Shown here one piece after another: positions 1 through 5,259 of a DNA stretch of 13,637 bases. Source of the DNA: an uncultured Eubacteriales bacterium. GTDB taxonomy: Bacteria > Bacillota > Clostridia > Christensenellales > Pumilibacteraceae. Numbering within the stretch: position 1 is the first letter of the stretch; every line of letters begins with the position of its first letter. The DNA is taken from positions 1 through 13,637 of the forward strand of contig UQSP01000049.1 in NCBI GenBank assembly GCA_900543755.1. The letters are read 5' to 3'. Below the pieces are notes generated by a model. The model searched no databases. It worked only from the letters and a program-made list of their open reading frames with translations, and was not told the DNA's origin. Made by a program: the position numbers and the translations under genes.

Positions 1-45
1 GATCTGCGCATGTCTCGTGGGCTCGGAGATGTGTATAAGAGACAG
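1..45 (+). other. Illumina Nextera adapter and index left on the contig end
   Basis: This is not genomic sequence. Bases 27-45 are the Tn5 mosaic end AGATGTGTATAAGAGACAG, and bases 12-26 complete the Nextera read-2 transposase adapter. Bases 1-3 (GAT) match the end of the P7 oligo. Bases 4-11 (CTGCGCAT) sit exactly where the 8-base i7 index belongs and, from memory, match the Nextera index N722. Genomic sequence starts at about base 46. Any similarity search or end-joining of this contig should exclude these bases. Confidence 0.97.
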
Positions 46-165
46 GTTTATAAGCTGTGTAACCCCGTAAGCGCAGGTTATAGTATGGGTGACGAATACA
101 TAAGGGCTTTTTGTTGTAGTTCTCGTGCCGTGTAACTCCGCGTGTATAGGATATCCTTAATTCCG

Positions 166-289
166 AATGAGACGTAATGCCCGAAGGTATATAACTCGTA
201 TAGCGCAGAGTATAAGCAGTCAGTATTTGCGGGGTTTTTTATTGTTGTTTGTTCGCTTTATAACTCGCTGTTGGTTTATTTTCCCGATG
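166..289. repeat. Long direct repeat, copy A
   Basis: The 124-nt copy A matches copy B 253 nt downstream with three substitutions (at 180, 230 and 260) and one extra T. A weaker match continues upstream: a TATGGG...ACGARTACATAAGG block near 84-107 corresponds to one near 351-373. The copies contain the hairpin at 190-214, a GGGG followed by six Ts near 231-240, and the hairpin at 260-279. Confidence 0.9.
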
Positions 290-418
290 CCGCGCAACAA
301 CACTTAAGGGAAATGCGCCGTGCAATCTTGCACTTGACACAAAGTATAAATATGGGCAACGAGTACATAAGGAAATAGATTGCTCGCCGTGCAACCACGC
401 ATATAGTGTCGTATTCCT

Positions 419-541
419 AATGAGACGTAATGTCCGAAGGTATATAACTCGTATAGCGCAGAGTATAAGCAGTCAGTATTTACGGGGTTTTTTATTGTTG
501 TTTGTTCGCTTTGTAACTCGCTGTTGGTTTATTTCCCGATG
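419..541. repeat. Long direct repeat, copy B
   Basis: This 123-nt sequence is the second copy of the block at 166-289. The change at 513 (A to G) turns an A-U pair of the local stem into a G-U pair, so the fold survives. The region between the two copies is homologous only in short anchors, which argues for an old array rather than a recent duplication or an assembly error. Confidence 0.9.
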
Positions 542-600
542 ACATGCCAGGGGACATACAGGCGCAGTTTACGCGCTTTATAGCCCCATGACGGGTTATA

Positions 601-853
601 CGAATCAACCGACAGTCTTTAATTTTAATCCTTGTATATTTGCCGCTGATACCGCCTTCTATAAAAACGCTGTTAATCGGACAAAAATATATTCAAAAAG
701 GGCGCTTAACAAGTATTAAATTACCTTGAGGGGCAAAAGCTAAAGTATGAAAGACGAGCGCGCTTCGGGCAAAGAACGCCCTTATTAAGGACAAAGAACG
801 CCTTTATGACACAAAAAATTCACTCGGATTTAACAATATTATTTGAATTTCGC
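601..853. other. A/T-rich spacer with a short tandem repeat
   Basis: I see no gene in this stretch. The 16-mer CAAAGAACGCCYTTAT occurs twice, at 770-785 and 792-807, with one mismatch. The first copy is part of a small GGGC/GCCC hairpin (767-781). A 13-codon frame at 747-788 has no convincing ribosome binding site. Nothing else is supported. Confidence 0.5.
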
Positions 854-882
854 TTGAAATAAAGGTTTGCATGTGTTATAAT
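854..882 (+). promoter_or_regulatory. Sigma-A promoter of ftsH, extended -10
   Basis: TTGAAA (854-859) is followed, after exactly 17 nt, by a perfect TATAAT (877-882). A TG at 874-875 makes an extended -10 element. Transcription should start near 889, giving a leader of about 155 nt. The core TGTGTTATAAT recurs identically in the promoter of the HU gene. Confidence 0.88.
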
Positions 883-888
883 GTCGAA

Positions 889-1046
889 TAGCGGTTAAAA
901 CGGAAAAAATAACCGACAGGGAAAATCCGTTCTTCTTTTAGCGTCTCAAGGTAAGAGCGTCGTTAAAAGCCCGCAAGCGCCAATGATCATGTCGGACCGA
1001 GGCAAAATTCAATATGTCGGCGCCCGACTACGGAGGTTAAATTAAT
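889..1046 (+). promoter_or_regulatory. Structured ftsH leader with possible 20-codon frame
   Basis: The leader is long for a single gene. It contains a CGGTTA/TAACCG hairpin (892-897 with 910-915). Just before the ribosome binding site lies GTCGG-CGC-CCGAC (1016-1028). A second GTCGG at 991-995 could compete for the same CCGAC. An ATG frame at 983-1045 (20 codons) stops one base before the ftsH start and overlaps its GGAGG (1032-1036), but lacks a ribosome binding site of its own. Regulation by folding is an inference. Confidence 0.3.
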
Positions 1047-2972
1047 TTGAGATCAAGTACCAAAGGCCTGATTACCGTAATAATCGTTTTATCGGTTTTC
1101 GCCGTGATAGGAATGTTTTTCCTGTTCCGCAACACGTCGAAGGAAATTTCTTCCACGGAACTCAAGAACTTTATCGACGAAGGCAAAGTCGCGGAAATAT
1201 CCGTAAACAACGACATAGTTTCCGTCAAACTGACAGGTGAAAAAACTTACGGTTACGAGGCTAAAATTCAGCAAAACGTCAACAACTGGTTTGTAAGCGA
1301 CGCCACGGGCGAGCTTTCTTTTTCGGGTTACGTCACTTATTACAACGCCAACAACGGGGACGGAGCGGACATTCAGCTATACTTCAACGACAGAAACGCG
1401 GGCAGCATCTGGTCGACCATTATACCCATAATCGGTTTCGTCCTGCTGGTCGTTTTCGCCATAATTCTTTTCCGCTCGATGGGCGGCGTCAACAAGCAGG
1501 CGATGAACTTCGGTAAATCGCGTGCCAACGTTCAGGGAAACATCAAGGTAAGATTTTCCGACGTTGCGGGCGCGGAAGAGGAGAAAGAAGAACTTAAGGA
1601 AATCGTGGAATTTCTTAAGTCGCCGCAAAAGTTCACCGCGGTCGGCGCAAAAATTCCCCGCGGCGTTCTGCTCGTAGGCCCTCCCGGCACGGGTAAAACT
1701 CTGTTTGCAAAGGCCGTTGCAGGCGAAGCAAACGTTCCGTTCTTCTCGATATCGGGCTCCGACTTCGTGGAAATGTACGTGGGCGTGGGCGCAAGCCGCG
1801 TTCGCGACCTTTTCGACACCGCCAAGAAAAACATGCCCTGCATTATCTTCATCGACGAAATCGACGCAGTCGGCCGTCAGCGCGGCGCAGGTCTGGGCGG
1901 CGGTCACGACGAAAGAGAGCAGACTCTTAACCAGCTGCTTGTCCAGATGGACGGTTTTGCCACCAACGACGGCATTATAGTCATGGCGGCGACCAACCGC
2001 GCGGACATTCTCGACCCCGCGCTGCTCCGTCCCGGCAGATTCGACCGTCAGATTTACGTCAACATCCCCGACGTGCGCGGAAGAGAGGCTATTTTCAAGG
2101 TCCACGCGCGCAACAAACCCATGGCTTCAGACGTGGATTTCCAGGTTCTGGCGCGCATAACAAGCGGTTTTTCGGGCGCGGATATAGCTAACCTTCTCAA
2201 CGAGGCGGCAATTCTCTGCGCACGCGACAACCGCAGCAAGATAACCATGGAAGACCTTTACGAAGGCATCAACAAGGTCGTCATGGGCCCGCAGAAAAAA
2301 TCCAGGCTCGTTACCGAAGTGGATAAGCGCATCACCGCTTACCACGAGGCGGGTCACGCAATAGTCGCGCGCTGTATGCCGCACTGCGACCCCGTACACG
2401 AAATCAGCATAATCCCCCGCGGTCAGGCGGCGGGCTACACCATGACCCGACCCGAAAACGACGACGACCATATCACCGTCAACAAGCTTAAGTCCAATCT
2501 TGCCATGTCCATGGGCGGAAGGGCCGCAGAGGAGCTTGTCATCGAGGATGTTTCCGCAGGCGCCGTGGGCGATATCAAACAGGCAACGGGCATTGCGCGC
2601 AAAATGGTCATGGAGTGGGGCATGAGCAAAGACCTCGGTCCCGTTTATTACGGCTCTAACCAGGAGGTTTTCCTGGGCCGCGATTACCAGTCCACCCATA
2701 CTTACAGCGAGGAAATCGCCGCAAAAATCGATAAGGAAGTTTCCGAAATTCTGGACGAGGCTCATGCCAAAGCCGTCGAAATTCTGGGCACTCACCGCGC
2801 GGTGATGGACGTCATGGTTCGCGTGCTTTTGGAATGCGAAACGATTTACACCGAAGAGGTGGACATGATTATGAAAGGCGCGTCCGCCGACGAAGTGAAA
2901 AACGAGCTTAAGGAAAGACTTAACGCTAAATACGAGAAAAAACAGGCCGCACTTAAAGAAGGCAACGTCTGA
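1047..2972 (+). CDS. ftsH: ATP-dependent zinc metalloprotease FtsH
   Basis: FtsH is a membrane-anchored hexameric AAA+ protease that degrades misfolded membrane proteins and selected regulators. The 641 residues show the full family layout. A membrane helix spans about 8-27, an extracytoplasmic domain 28-120, and a second helix 122-143. The AAA+ domain has Walker A GPPGTGKT (211-218), Walker B IIFIDE (266-271) and a second region of homology at 315-335 with the arginine fingers. The M41 protease domain has the zinc site HEAGH (433-437) and a probable third zinc ligand at Asp509. The pore loop reads MYVG (243-246), with Tyr where Phe is usual. The start is TTG at 1047, chosen because GGAGG lies 10 nt upstream; the next in-frame ATG would remove most of the first membrane helix. 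The gene looks monocistronic, and the tilS or hpt neighbours common in Bacillota are absent. Confidence 0.98.
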   Translation: MRSSTKGLITVIIVLSVFAVIGMFFLFRNTSKEISSTELKNFIDEGKVAEISVNNDIVSVKLTGEKTYGYEAKIQQNVNNWFVSDATGELSFSGYVTYYNANNGDGADIQLYFNDRNAGSIWSTIIPIIGFVLLVVFAIILFRSMGGVNKQAMNFGKSRANVQGNIKVRFSDVAGAEEEKEELKEIVEFLKSPQKFTAVGAKIPRGVLLVGPPGTGKTLFAKAVAGEANVPFFSISGSDFVEMYVGVGASRVRDLFDTAKKNMPCIIFIDEIDAVGRQRGAGLGGGHDEREQTLNQLLVQMDGFATNDGIIVMAATNRADILDPALLRPGRFDRQIYVNIPDVRGREAIFKVHARNKPMASDVDFQVLARITSGFSGADIANLLNEAAILCARDNRSKITMEDLYEGINKVVMGPQKKSRLVTEVDKRITAYHEAGHAIVARCMPHCDPVHEISIIPRGQAAGYTMTRPENDDDHITVNKLKSNLAMSMGGRAAEELVIEDVSAGAVGDIKQATGIARKMVMEWGMSKDLGPVYYGSNQEVFLGRDYQSTHTYSEEIAAKIDKEVSEILDEAHAKAVEILGTHRAVMDVMVRVLLECETIYTEEVDMIMKGASADEVKNELKERLNAKYEKKQAALKEGNV

Positions 2973-3349
2973 AGCGCAATTATTTCGCCCTAAAGACGCG
3001 ACCGTTTACCCGAAAGCCGATTTAGCTTTTCGCTCGGAAGCTTAAAGGTTCTTTAAGGGCGTCAAAGCATTTTCGGACTTTTACCTCGATTCGTTTTTAC
3101 GGTTTGATTCCGTTCCCGGCAGCACGACTTATATATTAAAGTCAACGGGGCAATCCTTTCGCTGATAAAACAATCGGGTAACGGGCGAAAGTTTTACGAG
3201 AAAACTTTGCGTGTATTTTGCGGACGAAATGCCTTAGGCCGGCCTTAACCGAAAGGCATATCAGGGTTTTAAAGCCGCGGCTTAACCGAAAAAAATCACG
3301 GGTTTACAAAAAAACAACAATTAAAGATTAATAATAACAGGAGCAAACA
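2973..3349. other. Intergenic region with stem-loops, 377 nt
   Basis: I see no gene here. Directly after ftsH, 2986-2995 (CGCCCTAAAG) pairs with 3051-3061 with one bulge. This encloses a second hairpin, 3011-3017 with 3025-3032. It may protect or end the ftsH transcript, but no T-tract follows, so I do not call it an intrinsic terminator. A further A/T hairpin, AAAGTTTT-ACGAG-AAAACTTT, lies at 3188-3208. The palindromes at 3236-3291 are listed separately. No convincing promoter for the next gene was found. Confidence 0.5.
3236..3291. repeat. Two palindrome modules with a shared CTTAACCGAAA tail
   Basis: Two perfect palindromes, AGGCCGGCCT (3236-3245) and AAGCCGCGGCTT (3272-3283), each run into the same 11-mer CTTAACCGAAA (3244-3254 and 3281-3291), 37 nt apart. 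The first palindrome is also enclosed by ATGCCTT/AAGGCAT (3229-3235 with 3253-3259). They lie 58-114 nt before the next start codon, so they could be operator sites or RNA hairpins in its leader. No known operator is recognised. Confidence 0.6.
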
Positions 3350-3994
3350 ATGAAAAAGGCATTATCAAAAACGATAATAATCGTCGCCTGCGTAGTCGCA
3401 GTTCTCGCCGTGGCAGTCCTGGTGCTTTGCCTCGTCAGCCTTGACCCCGTCAAAACGCTTGACGGTTACGACAGAGTGGAGGTTTACAACCTGTCCTCCT
3501 CCGACCGTATCGAAATCACCGCCGACAAAGCGGACCAAAAGGCAAAACTCGACAAGGCTATCGACGAAACCTCTTTTTCCGTAATGCAAGGCATACTCGA
3601 GGGAAAGGCATCGGTATCCTATAAGTTCAAAACCGAAGTCAAAGAGGGCGAAACAAAGGAAAGCCGCGTGGAAATCGCCGCCGAAGATATCGCTTCGGTT
3701 GCCGCGACCGACACTCTTTACAAACTCGTGTTCGTGTTTTCGGAGGCTAAAACCGTAACCGTTGAAGGAGAGGAACTTACTTACGACCGCGCAATAGTGC
3801 TTGTGGGAAATTCCAATAACGAGATAGGCACGCTGGAAATCGTGTTCTACCTTGATTCCCGCGTGGGTAACGAAGCGGAGGACGAAGAAATTTCTTCCGA
3901 ATATTATTCCGTTTCCCCCGTTGTGGTTAACGCCCGCACGACTCAGCTTTACAATGCCGTCGGCGAAGTGGTTTCTTCGTTTTTGGCCGCTTAA
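3350..3994 (+). CDS. Membrane-anchored exported protein, function unknown
   Basis: I do not recognise a family. The 214 residues begin MKKALSK followed by one long hydrophobic helix (about 8-30), which should act as a signal anchor. Cys27 sits in LVLC, which lacks the small residue before Cys expected of a lipobox, so a lipoprotein is unlikely. The remaining 180 or so residues are acidic, rich in Val, Glu, Ser and Thr, with alternating hydrophobic stretches that suggest a beta-rich extracytoplasmic domain, including a run of seven acidic residues in nine at about 174-182. There is no enzyme motif. AGGAG at 3339-3343, 6 nt before ATG, supports the start. The gene stands alone: 377 nt follow ftsH and a terminator lies 60 nt downstream. 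Confidence 0.85.
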   Translation: MKKALSKTIIIVACVVAVLAVAVLVLCLVSLDPVKTLDGYDRVEVYNLSSSDRIEITADKADQKAKLDKAIDETSFSVMQGILEGKASVSYKFKTEVKEGETKESRVEIAAEDIASVAATDTLYKLVFVFSEAKTVTVEGEELTYDRAIVLVGNSNNEIGTLEIVFYLDSRVGNEAEDEEISSEYYSVSPVVVNARTTQLYNAVGEVVSSFLAA

Positions 3995-4054
3995 TCTTTT
4001 AAGCCGCTGAGAAAAGACTTACCCCGACAAAAAGTCTAATATTCAATAAAACGT

Positions 4055-4109
4055 AAACGCTTTTTGCTTACCGTCCTTGCGCTTTAAGTAAAGGCGTTTT
4101 TGTTTTTGT
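4055..4109 (+). terminator. Intrinsic terminator of the 3350-3994 gene
   Basis: AAACGCTTTT (4055-4064) pairs with AAAGGCGTTT (4090-4099), including one T-G pair. CTTA/TAAG can extend the helix inside. The run TTTTTGTTTTTGTT (4097-4110) follows. A smaller AGACTT/AAGTCT hairpin (4015-4037) precedes it. Confidence 0.78.
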
Positions 4110-4150
4110 TCAGTTATTGTAAGATAAATATTATTTCTGCTCTCTGTATG

Positions 4151-4182
4151 TGAGTTAACTCATTTAGCTTTCTCGCTAAATG
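4151..4182. promoter_or_regulatory. 12-bp palindrome overlapping a stem-loop
   Basis: TGAGTTAACTCA (4151-4162) is a perfect palindrome of the size expected for a dimeric repressor site. It overlaps the hairpin CATTTAGC-TTTCTC-GCTAAATG (4161-4182), an 8-bp stem that can add two more pairs. It lies about 340 nt before the MarR gene. A weak promoter-like pair, TTGTTC (4106-4111) and TATTAT (4129-4134) with 17-nt spacing, sits just upstream. The role is inferred. Confidence 0.4.
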
Positions 4183-4286
4183 GGCCTTAAAAACAGCCTT
4201 TTACGTCCACACGACTAATCTTATTTCGGTACTGCCGCCGGAATATCTTCCCGATAAAACATTAAAGTTTACGCTTTTTTCGTGGG

Positions 4287-4312
4287 CCGCGGTTTTCCGC
4301 CGCGGTTTTATT
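4287..4312 (+). terminator. Second terminator-like hairpin
   Basis: CCGCGG (4287-4292) and CCGCGG (4300-4305) form a GC-only 6-bp stem around a 7-nt loop, followed by TTTTATT. It ends no visible gene, so it may close a short untranslated transcript or act as a backup. Confidence 0.6.
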
Positions 4313-4349
4313 GTGCGCGATTTAATTGCCGTAAAATCCTGCAAACCGG

Positions 4350-4376
4350 CGCGGCTTTATTTGCTGCGGTTTTTTT
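4350..4376 (+). terminator. Third terminator-like hairpin
   Basis: CGCGGC (4350-4355) pairs with GCTGCG (4363-4368), with one G-T pair and a TTTATTT loop. It is followed by G and seven Ts (4370-4376). It lies about 70 nt before the promoter of the MarR gene and so shields that operon from upstream transcription. Confidence 0.65.
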
Positions 4377-4445
4377 ACGTCTTTTTTTCTGATTATTACT
4401 ACATTAAAACAAAACAATTTTCACGATTTTATCACACAAATTCAA

Positions 4446-4474
4446 TTGACATTCGCGTTGAAAGAGTTTAATAT
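4446..4474 (+). promoter_or_regulatory. Promoter of the MarR/exporter locus
   Basis: A perfect TTGACA (4446-4451) is followed after 17 nt by TAATAT (4469-4474), four of six matches to the -10 consensus. Transcription would start near 4481, about 45 nt before the gene. A-rich and T-rich bases around 4467-4490 would be the natural place for MarR autoregulation, but I do not see a clean inverted repeat. Confidence 0.75.
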
Positions 4475-4525
4475 TTGTAAGTAACCTAACAATCCTGCAT
4501 TGAGTTTCGGGGAGGTAGACGAGCC

Positions 4526-4942
4526 GTGGACGTGAGAAAAGCGGTAAGCAAGCTTAACAATCTCATAAAGCGCAATATGGAAAACAACAACCCCAGCGAG
4601 CATACTACGGGTATGCAAGGCGTGATAATGTTTTTCATATACAATTTTAAGGGCGACTGCTGTTCCCGCGATATCGAAAACGAATTCGGCATGAGGCGTG
4701 CAACTGCCAGCGGCTATCTGGAGCTTTTGGAAAAAAAGGGCATGATAACAAGGTCGGACGTGGAAAACGACGGCAGGCTTAAAAAGATAACGCTTACCGA
4801 CAAAGCCGTAGTGCTTATGAAAAAAATCGAGGACAACATTGCCCGTAACGAGGCGCAGCTGGCAAAAGGACTTACGAAAAGCGAAATCGAGGAGTTTTTG
4901 CGCATTGCCGTCGTCATGATACGCAATCTTTCCGCTTCGTGA
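4526..4942 (+). CDS. MarR-family transcriptional regulator
   Basis: This is a winged-helix DNA-binding protein of 138 residues, the usual MarR size, expected to dimerise and repress its own operon until a ligand or oxidant releases it. The helix-turn-helix spans about 46-71, with the recognition helix MRRATASGYLELLEK (56-70). The wing follows, with the family's D-x-R turn (D82, R84), and long helices flank both ends for dimerisation. Cys45-Cys46 at the entry to the helix-turn-helix are unusual and could sense redox state, but that is speculation. The GTG start at 4526 is preferred because GGAGG (4511-4515) lies 10 nt before it; an in-frame GTG at 4532 is too far away. It sits directly upstream of a two-gene ABC exporter, the common MarR-ABC-ABC arrangement, so the exporter is its likely target. 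Confidence 0.93.
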   Translation: MDVRKAVSKLNNLIKRNMENNNPSEHTTGMQGVIMFFIYNFKGDCCSRDIENEFGMRRATASGYLELLEKKGMITRSDVENDGRLKKITLTDKAVVLMKKIEDNIARNEAQLAKGLTKSEIEEFLRIAVVMIRNLSAS

Positions 4943-4999
4943 AAACGGAAATAAAATTCCCTGATTCGCGCGGCGGAAAAACCGGTATTCATTAGCCCG

Positions 5000-5021
5000 A
5001 AAACGCGTACGGACGCGTTTT
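5000..5021. terminator. Symmetrical terminator-like hairpin after the MarR gene
   Basis: AAAACGCGT-ACGG-ACGCGTTTT is a perfect 9-bp stem with a 4-nt loop and four Ts on each strand, so it could stop transcription in both directions. The T-tract is short, so read-through into the exporter genes is likely. I find no strong promoter between this hairpin and the exporter. Confidence 0.65.
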
Positions 5022-5066
5022 AACCCCGATTTATGCGTGGCGCGTTTTAACGTTGTTTTAGGTTTC

Positions 5067-5229
5067 ATGCGTTTCGCGATAAAGTCTTTCCGTTTAACTC
5101 AGCCGCACATATTTAAAAGAAAAAACACCGACGCAAAACTTTTTGCCTTGTTTATAAACGTGCTTCAATCCGTTTACCGATAAAAACGCAGGACGCAAAA
5201 AAGTTTCGCCGCTTACATAAAACTTTTTT
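5067..5229 (+). promoter_or_regulatory. Candidate leader-peptide attenuator of the ABC exporter
   Basis: Three segments compete. Segment 1 (AAACTTTTTGC, 5136-5146) can pair with segment 2 (GCAAAAAAGTTT, 5195-5206) with one bulge. Segment 2 (5197-5206) can instead pair perfectly over 10 bp with segment 3 (AAACTTTTTT, 5220-5229), which then meets ATTTTA. A 38-codon ATG frame (5067-5183) covers segment 1 and stops 13 nt before the terminator-like stem; only a weak AGG precedes it. A hairpin TAAACG/CGTTTA (5155-5176) lies between. The layout fits translation-controlled attenuation, but the 2:3 stem has a single G-C pair and would be weak. The 317-nt gap holds no other gene. Confidence 0.35.
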
Positions 5230-5259
5230 ATTTTACAAGAAACTTAAGGAGCTTAAATT

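Larger units (their letters stand above)
46..600. repeat. Non-coding degenerate array of about 65-nt hairpin units
   Basis: No plausible gene lies here. A loose anchor of the form GTRTAACYCCG recurs near 57, 131, 188, 258, 319, 387, 441, 511 and 577, roughly every 55-75 nt. Around several anchors the strand folds: 58-64 with 76-82 (TGTAACC/GGTTATA), 190-197 with 208-214 and its copy 253 nt later, 260-264 with 274-279, 320-325 with 328-333 (GTGCAA/TTGCAC), and 579-586 with 593-600 (TATAGCCC/GGGTTATA). The paired bases differ between units while pairing is mostly kept, which suggests RNA or cruciform structure. Units also form a higher-order block of four, seen about twice (see the two copies listed separately). 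Function is unknown. Confidence 0.7.

Noticed and set aside
46..600. CRISPR array
   Set aside because: The repeated anchors are degenerate, unit lengths vary from 55 to 75 nt, supposed spacers are themselves repeated, and no cas gene is near.
747..788. 13-codon frame upstream of ftsH
   Set aside because: It has no properly spaced ribosome binding site, lies before the promoter and matches no known leader peptide.
1377..2105. Long reverse-strand frame of 242 codons inside ftsH
   Set aside because: It is a shadow of the GC-rich third-position pattern of ftsH and has no ribosome binding site or recognisable domain. The same applies to the reverse frames inside the exporter genes.
3303..3335. 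Promoter TTTACA with A/T-rich -10 just before the 3350 gene
   Set aside because: The only boxes at usable spacing are poor, and transcription would start inside or after the ribosome binding site.
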